This document shows positions 41,824 to 50,639 of a stretch of 64,000 nt of DNA, piece by piece (within the stretch, counting starts at the first letter, position 1; the number at the start of each line of letters is the position of its first letter). Origin of the DNA: Leucobacter chironomi DSM 19883 (GTDB taxonomy: Bacteria > Actinomycetota > Actinomycetes > Actinomycetales > Microbacteriaceae); the NCBI RefSeq assembly GCF_000421845.1, contig NZ_ATXU01000001.1, positions 1 through 64,000 of the forward strand. The letters are read 5' to 3'. The notes beneath the pieces were generated by a model. That model was given only the letters and a program-made list of their open reading frames with translations. It was not told where the DNA came from and made no database searches. The position numbers and the translations under genes were made by a program.

Positions 41824-44800
41824 GCCTCCAAACTAGCGCGCCGGGACGGATCCGGCACGGGCGCAGCCTCCGACGGTTCCGGCTGGGCGGCCGACACCGG
41901 CTCCGCCTGCCGCGTCGTCCGCTCCGCTCGCGTGGCGCGCTCGGTGAGCCGCAGGTAGCCGGACAGGGCAACGAGCCCCTCGGAGGTGGTGGGGAGGCCG
42001 ACACCGAGACGATCGGAGGAGACGAGGTGCGCCGCCCACTGCGCTCGGCTGATCGCGACGTTGAGCCGGTTGCGCATGAGCAGGAACTCGAGCCCGCGCG
42101 GCACGTCGTCGGGGCTCGATGCGGCGAGTGTCACGATCGCGATCGCGGCCTCTTGCCCCTGGAACTTGTCGACGGTGCCCACGCGCACCCCGCCGAAGCC
42201 GGCTGACGCCAATGCTTCGCCGACCACCTCGACCTGCGCGTTGTATGCGGCGACGACGATCAGATCGTCCGGGGCGAGCGGCCTGCCCGACGCGTCAGGA
42301 TCCGCGGCAGCGGCAGCGCCCGCACCAGCGACAGCGCCAACCACGGCACCCGCGAGCGATTCGCGCACGATGCGCACCACCTCGGCGGCCTCCTCCGGCG
42401 AGCTGGTGGAGTTGCCGCGGTGCTCGACGGGGTGCCACACGAGCCCCGCGGGGCCGGCTCCGTGCACGCCGCGCTGGGCCGCGCTGGGATGGGCATGCAG
42501 GCGCCCCTCGTAGGCGAGCTCGGAGACGACGTCGGCGAGTTCGGGCCTCATGCGTCGGGTCTCGGCCAGAAAGTAGCCGAGATCGTCGGGGATCGTCTCG
42601 AAGTCGCCGAGCAGCCAGCCGAGCGCCGAGGTGTCGACCGGCTCGGGGTGGTTGCCCTGCGAGACCTGCGGCAGCTGCTGGGGGTCGCCGAGCAGCAGCA
42701 GGCGCTCGGCGGAGACCGAGGCGGCGATCGTGGGAGCGAGTGAGAACTGTCCGGCTTCGTCGATCACCAGCAGGTCGAGCGATGCGCGGTCGAAGCGGCC
42801 GGGGTTGCTGAAATCCCAGGCCGTGCCCCCGACCACGCAGCCGCGGCCGAGGTCGCGGTGCGCGGCGAGGAAGCGCGCGTGCGCATTGCGGGGCAGCACC
42901 GTGTAGACGGGAGCCGGGTCGCCCTCGCCGAGTGCGCCGCCCTGGGGCACCTTGCCGACCTGCGCGGCGGGCAGGCCGGCCTCAACGACGCCGTCGAGCA
43001 CGTTCTCGACCACGCGGTGCGACTGGGCCACCACTCCGATGCGCCAGCCGTGCTGTTCGACGAGCCGGCGGATCACCCGGGCGGCGAGGTAGGTCTTGCC
43101 GGTGCCGGGCGGACCCTGCACCGCGAGGTAGCTGCGGTCGAGGCGCAGCAGGCTGAGCACGACGGCGCCGATGACATCGGCATCGCCGTCGGACCCGTCC
43201 ACGGGTACGGGTTGCGTAAGCGTCCCGTCGCCTGCGAGCCTGGGCGGCGTCCTGCGGATGAGGTCGACCACGGGATCGGCCGGGAAGCTGCCCGCGTCGA
43301 GCGCTGCGGCAAGCCTGGCGCCCCACTCCTCGATCGCCGCCTTCTGCGCACCGGCTGGCGGCGGAGGACCGGGCACGAGAGCGATCGGCAGCCCCGAGTA
43401 GGGCTCGGCGTCTCCGACTGGTTCGTCGATGACGGCGCCGTCGTCGAGGCGTTCGACGATGCGCACGCGCCGTGCACCGCGCGCACCGGGTGCAGAGCCC
43501 CGCTGCGGGAAGGGCGCCGGGTGCTCGTAGAGCGCATAGACCTCGCCGCCCACGCGCAGCGCGCTGCCGGGAGCGATCTCGCCGCGCAGCCGTAATCGCC
43601 GCCGCAGCACGCGCGCCCGCTGCGGCATCGACCACCCCGAGACGACCCCGCTGCGCGCGGCGTCGACGATCAGCACGTCTCGGGTCTCGGCCCAGTCCTC
43701 GACGGGGTCGATGAGTCTCGCGAAGTGCGCCCACCAGAACGATTTCTGCTCTCGCTGGTGGTAGTCGATCGCGCTGGAGGCGAGCGCGGCGGCCGCGCGA
43801 TCGCGCGGCTCGGCCGTGTCAGCGTGCGCCGTCAGCGCCCGCGCGACGGGACTGGCCTCGATCACGGGTCCGGTGTCTGCTGCGTCGCCCTCGGCGGCGA
43901 AGGGCGCGACACCCCGCTCGGCGGCGAGCGCGAGCAGCCAGTCTCGCAGACGCAGCGTGGACACGCAGTCGTAGCGGTTGTAGTCGGCGATCGCATCGAG
44001 CCGGCGCTGCCCCTCGGCGCACTGCGTCTCGGTGTCCGAGGCGAGCTGGGCGCTCGCCTCGGCGTACTCGGCGACGGACTGCGCACCGCTCGTCACCCCG
44101 CTGTCATCGCGCAGTTCGTCACCCATGTAGAGCGGTTCGAGCTTCTTGATCGAGTAGGAGCGGGAGCCGACGCGCAGCGCCTGGCGCACGATCGGGTAGA
44201 GGTCGACGAGCACGTGCTCTCGGAGCAGTTGGTCGACCTCGGCCTCGCCGACGCCGTGCCGTGCCGCGATCGACAGGAGGTGCGTGCGCTCATAGGCGGC
44301 GTAGTGGTAGATGCGCATCCCGGGGAAGCGCGCCCGGCGGTCCGCCACGAAGGCGAGGAACTGTTCGAGCGCACGCCGTTCCTCTGCGAGGTCGTGCGCC
44401 CAGATCGGGGTGAAACGCTCGCTCACGTCGACCATGCCGAAGAGGTAGTCGATACCCCAGCGTGCGGAGTCGTCGGGCCCCGGCTCGCGGTACATGGGGT
44501 CGCCCTCGAAGTCGAAGAAGAGATCGCCGGGGTCGGGCTGGGGCAGTGCGGCGAGCGCGGTCGGGTCGATGACCCGGTAGGGCGGCACCGCGGCGTCGTC
44601 GCCCTCGAGCTGCAGCGCAGCCTGCCAGATGAGCCGTTCGAGCACGGCGGTGGTGACCCCGTCGACGGCGGCGCCATCGGCCCCGAGCGCCGGCAGCAGG
44701 GCCGCAACGCTCTCGATCGTGCCGTACCCGGCCAGGACGAGAGCGTCGCGCTGGGCGCGGCGGATCCCGGCGATGAGCAGCGGATCCCGTGCCAGCTCGA

Positions 44801-45623
44801 TCTCGGGCTCGCACACCTCGCAGCGGCCGCACGCCATCACTCCGTCGGCGAGCCAGGCCACGGGGGCCGCGCTCTCGCGGCGCCCGTCGGGGCCCGCAGC
44901 GGCCAGGCGGTCGCGCAGCAGGCGGTGCAGCCGTGCCCGGCGGGCCCGGAACACCGGCGCGATGTCGGCGATGCGGTGCCGGGAGCGCGCTCCGTCACCG
45001 AGGATCAGCACGGCTTCGCGGGCGACCGGCACGCCGAGGCGTTCGAGCTGCTCGGCGTAGGCCGCGAGCTGCATGAGCGCGGTCGCCTTCGCCCGGCGGG
45101 CGAGCTTCGTGTCTTGCACCTCGTAGCTGCCGTCGGGCTGCTGCCGGAGGAAGTCTGCGAAGCCGACGAAGCCGATCTCCGGGAGGCCGGGCTCCTCGTC
45201 TCGGCCCGCCTCGTTGCCTGCAGACGGCACAGCCTCCGCGATCCGCGGTTCGAAGAACGTCGCCTGAAACACCACCTCAGCGGCCCCGAGCAGCGCCACC
45301 CTGGTCTGCTCGGCCACCTCGCCGAGCGCGGCCTCGCTCATCGAGGCTGGGCGCGGGATCTCGACGACGCCGCCCGGCTCCCCCGCGCTGCCCTCGCCCA
45401 GCCTGGCCCGGTACGTCGCGAGCGTGCGCTCCTCGTGCGCGTCGCCCAGCTTCGCCGCACGCGCCAGCATCGGGTCGTCGTCCGGCGGCACCGCGATGTC
45501 TCGGCCCAGCTTCGCATCGACGCGCCGCAGAAACGCGAACTCGCACTTGCTCGCCGCGGTCAGGTCGCTCGCGCTCGTGACGACGCGCTGCCCGAGGCCG
45601 TCGGCTCGATCCTGCAAGAACAT
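41817..45623 (-). CDS. TM0106-family RecB-like nuclease fused to SF1 helicase
   Basis: A 1268-residue protein. Residues ~15-290: RecB-type nuclease (TSASDLTAASKCEFAFL; GFADFL...YEVQDTKLAR holding the D...xK pair) and a CGRCEVC cysteine cluster typical of iron-sulfur or zinc-bound RecB nucleases. Residues ~380-560: RNase H-like (FFDFEGDPMY, YNRYDCVSTLRL), as in the TM0106 family. Residues ~850-1230: UvrD/Dna2-like SF1 helicase with Walker A QGPPGTGKTYLA, DEAGQF (II), GDPQQLP (III), VDKFQGQEA (V) and NVAISRAQ (VI). A DNA-processing enzyme of unproven role. ATG 45623 has AAAGGAG upstream. Confidence 0.9.
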   Translation of the reverse strand: MFLQDRADGLGQRVVTSASDLTAASKCEFAFLRRVDAKLGRDIAVPPDDDPMLARAAKLGDAHEERTLATYRARLGEGSAGEPGGVVEIPRPASMSEAALGEVAEQTRVALLGAAEVVFQATFFEPRIAEAVPSAGNEAGRDEEPGLPEIGFVGFADFLRQQPDGSYEVQDTKLARRAKATALMQLAAYAEQLERLGVPVAREAVLILGDGARSRHRIADIAPVFRARRARLHRLLRDRLAAAGPDGRRESAAPVAWLADGVMACGRCEVCEPEIELARDPLLIAGIRRAQRDALVLAGYGTIESVAALLPALGADGAAVDGVTTAVLERLIWQAALQLEGDDAAVPPYRVIDPTALAALPQPDPGDLFFDFEGDPMYREPGPDDSARWGIDYLFGMVDVSERFTPIWAHDLAEERRALEQFLAFVADRRARFPGMRIYHYAAYERTHLLSIAARHGVGEAEVDQLLREHVLVDLYPIVRQALRVGSRSYSIKKLEPLYMGDELRDDSGVTSGAQSVAEYAEASAQLASDTETQCAEGQRRLDAIADYNRYDCVSTLRLRDWLLALAAERGVAPFAAEGDAADTGPVIEASPVARALTAHADTAEPRDRAAAALASSAIDYHQREQKSFWWAHFARLIDPVEDWAETRDVLIVDAARSGVVSGWSMPQRARVLRRRLRLRGEIAPGSALRVGGEVYALYEHPAPFPQRGSAPGARGARRVRIVERLDDGAVIDEPVGDAEPYSGLPIALVPGPPPPAGAQKAAIEEWGARLAAALDAGSFPADPVVDLIRRTPPRLAGDGTLTQPVPVDGSDGDADVIGAVVLSLLRLDRSYLAVQGPPGTGKTYLAARVIRRLVEQHGWRIGVVAQSHRVVENVLDGVVEAGLPAAQVGKVPQGGALGEGDPAPVYTVLPRNAHARFLAAHRDLGRGCVVGGTAWDFSNPGRFDRASLDLLVIDEAGQFSLAPTIAASVSAERLLLLGDPQQLPQVSQGNHPEPVDTSALGWLLGDFETIPDDLGYFLAETRRMRPELADVVSELAYEGRLHAHPSAAQRGVHGAGPAGLVWHPVEHRGNSTSSPEEAAEVVRIVRESLAGAVVGAVAGAGAAAAADPDASGRPLAPDDLIVVAAYNAQVEVVGEALASAGFGGVRVGTVDKFQGQEAAIAIVTLAASSPDDVPRGLEFLLMRNRLNVAISRAQWAAHLVSSDRLGVGLPTTSEGLVALSGYLRLTERATRAERTTRQAEPVSAAQPEPSEAAPVPDPSRRASLEAW

Positions 45624-45760
45624 GGGCGCTCCTTTCGATGCCTACGACGCTATCGGCAGCCTCTGACATTCGTGGGCGGCCCAGCACGGAACCCGGCTCA
45701 GGTCACGCGAGCGGTCGTCGGAGAACTCTCGAAACGACCACACGCGTGACCTCGATGACA

Positions 45761-45806
45761 GAGCCAGACAGAGACAGACAGAGCCAGACAGAGCCAGACA
45801 GAGAAA
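45761..45806. repeat. 10-bp tandem repeat (GAGCCAGACA)4
   Basis: Units at 45761, 45771 (GAGACAGACA), 45781 and 45791, then a diverging copy; located between the GNAT-AAA+ 3' end and the nuclease-helicase start. The rest of 45624-45827 shows nothing gene-like. Confidence 0.85.
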
Positions 45807-45827
45807 GAAGAGGCGCGAAGGACCCTC

Positions 45828-47117
45828 CTACAGCCGAGCGAGCGTCTCGATATCCTCGAGGAACGTCGCCAGCTGCGCCTCCGACACGGTTGCGCGGGTC
45901 ACCGCGAGCGCGGCCAGGTAGTCGTCGGTCGCGAGGTCGGTGCGGGCTTCCGAGCCGGATCCGCCCTCCCCCGCCCGCAGCGCCCGCGCCAGCGCCTCCT
46001 GCGAGGCGCGCCGCGCAGCGTACTCGATGTCGGCCGGGGTGAGCCCGGCGCTCTCGGCGACGAGACTGCCGAAGTCGATGTCGCTCGCGAGGTGCGTCGG
46101 CACGTACCGCCGCCAGATCGCCTCGCGCGCCTCGTCGTCGGGCAGGCCGATGGGCAGCACGTAGTCGAAGCGGCCGTGCCGCAGGAACGCGGCATCGAGC
46201 CCGCGCACGAAGTTCGTGGCGCACACGAGCAGCAGCCCTTCGCGCGCCCGGAAGTCGGCCACGATCTTCAGCAGCTCGTTCGTCACGCCCTGCGTGGGCG
46301 TGGGCGGATCACTGCGCTGCGACGCGATCTCCTCGACCTCGTCGATGAAGACGACCCCGTGCTCGAGCTCGCCGATCTGCTCGAAGACGGCGCGCAACGA
46401 CGCCGCCACGCTCGCCTTGCCGTCGCCGAGCCGCGACGGGAACACCTCGACGAAGGGCCAGTCGAGCCGCGACGCGACCGCCTTCGCGAACGTGGTCTTG
46501 CCGGTGCCGGGCGGGCCGAACAGCATCACCGCGTGCGGTGGCACGACGCCGTAGCGATCCGCAAGATCGGGCTGCGCGAGCGGCGCGACGAGCCGCTCCT
46601 CGAGCAGCTGCTTCTCGCGGCGCATGCCGGCGACGTTCTCCCAGAGGTGCCGCGGCAGCACGCGCCCGCCCACATCCTTCAGCAGGTCCAGCTCGCGCCG
46701 TTGCACCGGCATCTGCCGTTCGAGGTAGCGCAGGCTGTGCTGCACCTGGAAGCCGTTCGAGGTGAGCAGATCGAGGCGGCTGCCCTCGGGCATCAGCACC
46801 GACAGCGTCGAGAGGCCGAGCGGCGCCATCTTGCGTTCGAGCGCATCGAGCAGCGCGCCCGACACGTTGCCCGAACGGGACTCCTCGGCCACGCCGAAGA
46901 ACACGATCCAGCCCTGCGCGTGCGCGGCCCGGCCGACCGCGGCGGCGACCACCTTCTCGTCGCGCACGGCGACCACCGCGTGGTCCTCGCGGCAGGACGC
47001 CGTCACCTCGGCGAGCGAGTACACCGGCTGCTCGGCCGAAGACCGCGCCTCCCACCAGAGCTGCACGACCGCGTCGAGGTCGTCGTCGTGGAAATCCCGA
47101 ATCGTGATGCGTCCCAT
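45828..47117 (-). CDS. GNAT acetyltransferase-like domain fused to AAA+ ATPase
   Basis: A 429-residue fusion. Residues 1-~155 have the GNAT fold pattern (ITIRDFHDDDLDAVVQLWW; HAVVAVRDEKVVAAAVGRA; GVAEESRSGNVSGALLDALE as a degenerate acetyl-CoA loop; NGFQVQHSLRYLERQM). Residues ~170-400 are a SpoVK/FtsH-like AAA+ module: Walker A FGPPGTGKTTFAKA, Walker B VVFIDEVEEI, sensor-1 CATN, Arg-finger region LRHGRFD, sensor-2 TPADIEYAARRA. The weak acetyl-CoA loop suggests a binding rather than catalytic GNAT. Function unknown; the AAA+ unit may remodel a target chosen by the GNAT part. ATG at 47117 follows CATGAT by six bases. Confidence 0.85.
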   Translation of the reverse strand: MGRITIRDFHDDDLDAVVQLWWEARSSAEQPVYSLAEVTASCREDHAVVAVRDEKVVAAAVGRAAHAQGWIVFFGVAEESRSGNVSGALLDALERKMAPLGLSTLSVLMPEGSRLDLLTSNGFQVQHSLRYLERQMPVQRRELDLLKDVGGRVLPRHLWENVAGMRREKQLLEERLVAPLAQPDLADRYGVVPPHAVMLFGPPGTGKTTFAKAVASRLDWPFVEVFPSRLGDGKASVAASLRAVFEQIGELEHGVVFIDEVEEIASQRSDPPTPTQGVTNELLKIVADFRAREGLLLVCATNFVRGLDAAFLRHGRFDYVLPIGLPDDEAREAIWRRYVPTHLASDIDFGSLVAESAGLTPADIEYAARRASQEALARALRAGEGGSGSEARTDLATDDYLAALAVTRATVSEAQLATFLEDIETLARL

Positions 47118-47123
47118 GGGCCG

Positions 47124-47129
47124 ATCATG
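47124..47129 (-). promoter_or_regulatory. Possible -10 box (CATGAT) of the GNAT-AAA+ gene
   Basis: Minus strand CATGAT, six bases (CGGCCC) before ATG; fits the leaderless spacing though the first base is C. Confidence 0.4.
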
Positions 47130-47261
47130 CCAGAGGGACGCGCCTTTCGGCGGGCTCCCACCCGCAGCCGACGCGTGCAGATCGACGTTTCTTCTGCTGC
47201 GGGGCAGAACGGTCGTGTTTCTCCCGCCGAGATCGATCACCTGTTTCCGGGCTGGACCCGC

Positions 47262-47267
47262 TAGGCT
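47262..47267 (+). promoter_or_regulatory. Candidate -10 box (TAGGCT) for the DEAD-box helicase
   Basis: TAGGCT lies ten bases before the hairpin at 47277-47295; if used, the transcript begins almost at the hairpin and carries a ~225-nt untranslated leader. The remainder of 47118-47496 shows no gene. Confidence 0.35.
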
Positions 47268-47276
47268 GGGTGGCAC

Positions 47277-47295
47277 GGGCCGGTCGCACCGGCCC
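47277..47295 (+). promoter_or_regulatory. Leader hairpin upstream of DEAD-box helicase
   Basis: GGGCCGGT and ACCGGCCC pair perfectly around loop CGC. On the plus strand it would sit at the 5' end of the helicase mRNA and could stabilise it or act in regulation. Confidence 0.45.
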
Positions 47296-47496
47296 TATCG
47301 TCGCTGATGTTCAAGCGTGATCCCCGCAGACCGGCGGATCCGCACCGGTGCCCCCGCACCGCGACTCTCCGCGGCGAACGGATGCGCGATCCCGCGCACT
47401 CGCCGATGACCGCAGCGACGCACGGCCCGGGCCCGCCCGCATCCACGATGCCGGCTCGTCACCCCGCCGCGTGCTGCACCGCACAGAAAGGTCCCC

Positions 47497-49095
47497 GTGA
47501 CCGACACCACTGCACCCACGTTCGAATCGCTCGGCGTTCCCGCGCCCATCGCGCACGCGCTCGACAAGAACGGCAAGACCTCCCCCTTCCCCATCCAGCG
47601 CGACACGCTGCCCGACACGCTCGCCGGCCGCGATGTGCTCGGCCGCGGCCGCACCGGCTCGGGCAAGACGATCGCGTTCGGCATCCCGCTGGTCGCGAAT
47701 CTCGCCGACGGCGCCGCCGCGAAGCGCCGCCCCAGCCGCCCCCGCGGCATCGTGCTCGCCCCCACCCGCGAGCTCGTCACCCAGATCGCCGAGACCATCA
47801 AGATGCTCGCCGACCCCGTCGGCGTCAAGGTGACCACCATCTTCGGAGGCGTGCCGCAGCGCCGCCAGGAGGCCGCGCTCGAAGCCGGCGTCGACATCGT
47901 CGTGGCCGCGCCCGGCCGTCTCGACGACCTCATGAAGCAGGGCCTCGTGCATCTCGACGGCGTCGAGATCACGGTTCTCGACGAGGCCGACCACATGGCC
48001 GACATGGGCTTCCTGCCCGTGGTCACGCGCATTCTCAACAAGACCCCGAGGGTGGGCCAGCGCCTGCTGTTCAGCGCGACCCTCGACAATGGGGTCGACA
48101 ACCTCGTGAAGAAGTACCTGCACGATCCGATCCTGCACTCGGTCGACAGCGCCGAGAGCCCGGTGCCGCAGCTCACCCACCACGTCTTCGAGGTGGCGGG
48201 CAAGGATCAGAAGGACGCCCTCATCGAGGCGCTCGCCTCGGGCACCGCCCGCCGCATCTTCTTCACCCGCATGAAGCACCAGGCGAAGAAGCTCGCGAAG
48301 CAGCTCACCGCGCGCGGCATCCCCGCTGTGGAGCTGCAGGGCAACCTGTCGCAGAACGCCCGCGACCGCAACCTCGCCGAGTTCGTGAGCGGCGAGGCGC
48401 GGGTGCTCGTGGCGACCGACGTCGCGGCCCGCGGCGTGCACGTCGACGGCGTCGACCTGGTGGTGCACGTCGACCCGCCGGTCGAGCACAAGGCCTACCT
48501 GCACCGCTCCGGCCGCACCGCGCGCGCCGGCAACGAGGGCGACGTGGTCACCCTCGTGCTGCCCGAGCAGCGCGGCGAGATGAAGCAGATCATGCGCGCC
48601 GCGAAGATCCGCGTCGCCCCGAAGCAGGTCAACCCGATGGCTCAGAACGTCGATCCCGAGGTGCTCGCGCTGATCGGCGAGGTCGCACCGAAGGTGGATC
48701 CGCGCGTCACCGAGCAGAAGCGCGCCTCCGCTCAGGCCGCGCAGCAGCGCGCCGCGGGCCACGCGCCGGCGGGCGAGGGCAAGAGCTCGGGCGCCAACGC
48801 GAAGCGCAAGCGCTCGCGCGGCGGCCGGGGTCGCGCAGCGGGCCAGGGATCCGGATCGACCTCGGGCGGCCAGCAGGGTGCGCGCCAGGGCGGTCAGGAT
48901 CGCGCGGCGCAGTCGCAGGGCCAGCGCCGGGGCGGATCGCAGCAGGGTCAGCGTCAGCGTCAGGGCCAGCAGGGTCAGCGCCAGCAGGCTCAGGTCCACT
49001 CGGCGGGCGGCGACTCGGCCGGCCGTCGTCGCAGCGGCCGCCGGGCGCAGAGCTCGGGCGGCACCGTCTACTCGACGAGCTCGCCGGGAGCCTGA
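47497..49095 (+). CDS. DEAD-box RNA helicase with Gln/Gly/Arg-rich tail
   Basis: A 532-residue ATP-dependent RNA helicase. Q motif PFPIQRDTLP, Walker A GRTGSGKT (I), PTRELV (Ia), DEADHMADMGF (II), FSATLD (III), HRSGRTARAG (VI). After ~residue 400 the protein turns into a disordered tail rich in Gln, Gly, Arg and Ser, encoded by CAGGGTCAGC-like repeats, probably RNA binding. Acts in RNA remodelling, ribosome assembly or cold adaptation. GTG start at 47497 with an AAAGG site upstream. The long leader (see 47277-47295) is common for cold-responsive helicase genes. Confidence 0.92.
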   Translation: MTDTTAPTFESLGVPAPIAHALDKNGKTSPFPIQRDTLPDTLAGRDVLGRGRTGSGKTIAFGIPLVANLADGAAAKRRPSRPRGIVLAPTRELVTQIAETIKMLADPVGVKVTTIFGGVPQRRQEAALEAGVDIVVAAPGRLDDLMKQGLVHLDGVEITVLDEADHMADMGFLPVVTRILNKTPRVGQRLLFSATLDNGVDNLVKKYLHDPILHSVDSAESPVPQLTHHVFEVAGKDQKDALIEALASGTARRIFFTRMKHQAKKLAKQLTARGIPAVELQGNLSQNARDRNLAEFVSGEARVLVATDVAARGVHVDGVDLVVHVDPPVEHKAYLHRSGRTARAGNEGDVVTLVLPEQRGEMKQIMRAAKIRVAPKQVNPMAQNVDPEVLALIGEVAPKVDPRVTEQKRASAQAAQQRAAGHAPAGEGKSSGANAKRKRSRGGRGRAAGQGSGSTSGGQQGARQGGQDRAAQSQGQRRGGSQQGQRQRQGQQGQRQQAQVHSAGGDSAGRRRSGRRAQSSGGTVYSTSSPGA

Positions 49096-49105
49096 GACAC
49101 GTCCC

Positions 49106-49172
49106 GCGCGCGGTGAACCGCGCGCATCGGGGGCGCTGCGGATGCTCGCACCGAGCATCCGCAGCGCCCCCG
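49106..49172 (+). terminator. Double hairpin terminator after DEAD-box helicase
   Basis: A first stem, GCGCGCGGT/ACCGCGCGC (49106-49125), is followed at once by a perfect 19-bp stem (49129-49147 with 49153-49171, plus one outer pair) and then TTGT. Confidence 0.85.
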
Positions 49173-49296
49173 TTGTCATGTGCGGCCACCTCTCGCCTTC
49201 TGGCGCGCCGTCCGCTTCTCGCGATATCCGCAGCGCTGAGGCCATGTCGCCCGTGATTCCGTAGCTGTGCGTGCTGTACTCGCGCGATCCCGGCCG

Positions 49297-49302
49297 TATA
49301 CT
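49297..49302 (+). promoter_or_regulatory. -10 box (TATACT) of a leaderless MFS promoter
   Basis: TATACT is six bases before the ATG at 49309, with CTGTAC at the -35 distance. No Shine-Dalgarno. Confidence 0.65.
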
Positions 49303-49308
49303 GATCTG

Positions 49309-50538
49309 ATGGGCATTTACGGGGCGTTGGCGCAGCAACCGGGCGTCGTCCGCGTGCTCGTCTCGCAGCTGCTCGCCCGTTTCCCGTTCGGGATGCTCTC
49401 GATCATCCTGCTGCTGCACGTGCAGCTGGCCTTCGGCGATTTCACCTCGGCGGGCGTCGTGCTGGCCGCGCAGAGCGTCGGCCAGGCGGTCTCCGGGCCG
49501 CTGAGCGGGCGCATCATGGGCCGCTTTGGCATGCGCCCCGTGCTGGCGATCACTTCGCTCGTCTGCACTGCACTGCTCGTGGTCATCGCCCTCGCGCACA
49601 TGCCGCTCGCCGCGGTGGCGTGCGTCGCCGGCCTCATCGGCCTCACGACGCCGCCCGTCACGCCCGCGGTGCGCACCCTGTACCCGAAGCTCGTGCCCAG
49701 CAAGCAGCTCTCGGCGCTGTTCTCCCTCGACGCCTCGGCGCAGGAGATCATCTGGGTGCTCGGCCCCGTCGTCGCGGTCTTCGTCTCGTCGCAGTTCGGC
49801 ACCACCGTGGGCCTGTGCGTCGCCGCCGGGTTCATGCTGCTGGGCGGCGCGTGGTTCATCATGAGCCCCGCCGTGGGCGAGGTGAAGCTCAAGCAGTCGA
49901 AGCACCGCTTCGGCGCCGTGCTGCGCTACCCGACAGTGGTCATCGCGACCGCGGTGGGCCTCTTCTTCGTGGCCTCGATGTCGGCGGTCGAGGCCGGCGT
50001 GGTGGCGGCGTTCGCGCAGGACGGGCACGGCGGCGGCCACGGCAGCATCGAGTCGGGCATCGTGCTCGCGCTCTTCGCCGGCGGGTCGCTCGTGGGCGGG
50101 CTCCTGATCGGGCATCGCGAGATGCGGCCGTGGTCGCTCGCGCTGCGCATCGGGATCGTGCTGCTCGGCGTGGCCGGTGCGCTTGTCAGCCTCAACATCT
50201 GGTGGCTGAGCACGCTGCTGTTCCTCGGAGGGCTGGGCACGGCCCCGGCTTTCGCGTCGCTGTCGAACATCGTCGCCTCCACAGTGAAGTTCTCGGAGAC
50301 CGCGGAGGCCTACGGCTGGGTGGGCATGGGTCAGCTCGTGGGCGTGGCCGCCGGTTCGGCCTTCGGCGGCATCGCCATCGACCTGCTCGGTGCGCGCGGC
50401 GCGATCCTGGTGGCGGCCATCGTGCTGCTGGTCGCCGCGCTGCTCTCGCTCGCCACGATGCGATGGATCCCGGATCTGCGCGGTCGCACGATCGAGCCGC
50501 CGCCCGAGACCGGCACCCTGTCGATCCCCCTCAACTAG
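49309..50538 (+). CDS. MFS transporter
   Basis: A 409-residue major-facilitator protein with about 12 helices. Loop 2-3 has SGRIMGRFGMRPVL, a form of the MFS G-x-x-x-D-R motif A; a central cytoplasmic loop lies near residue 195 (VKLKQSKHRFGA). It looks like a sugar/drug-efflux type without a clear substrate. The ATG at 49309 is set by the -10 spacing; a start 14 codons upstream would cover the promoter. Confidence 0.88.
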   Translation: MGIYGALAQQPGVVRVLVSQLLARFPFGMLSIILLLHVQLAFGDFTSAGVVLAAQSVGQAVSGPLSGRIMGRFGMRPVLAITSLVCTALLVVIALAHMPLAAVACVAGLIGLTTPPVTPAVRTLYPKLVPSKQLSALFSLDASAQEIIWVLGPVVAVFVSSQFGTTVGLCVAAGFMLLGGAWFIMSPAVGEVKLKQSKHRFGAVLRYPTVVIATAVGLFFVASMSAVEAGVVAAFAQDGHGGGHGSIESGIVLALFAGGSLVGGLLIGHREMRPWSLALRIGIVLLGVAGALVSLNIWWLSTLLFLGGLGTAPAFASLSNIVASTVKFSETAEAYGWVGMGQLVGVAAGSAFGGIAIDLLGARGAILVAAIVLLVAALLSLATMRWIPDLRGRTIEPPPETGTLSIPLN

Positions 50539-50627
50539 CGGACCCCGCGGGCGCCGGCGCAGATAACGATCTCGCCACGCACAGCTCGGGTGCAGGAGCC
50601 TGACGCCCTCGTGCGCCTCGCTCGTCG

Positions 50628-50633
50628 TAGGGT
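50628..50633 (+). promoter_or_regulatory. -10 box (TAGGGT) of a leaderless promoter
   Basis: TAGGGT is six bases (GTGGTC) before the ATG at 50640. Confidence 0.6.
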
Positions 50634-50639
50634 GTGGTC

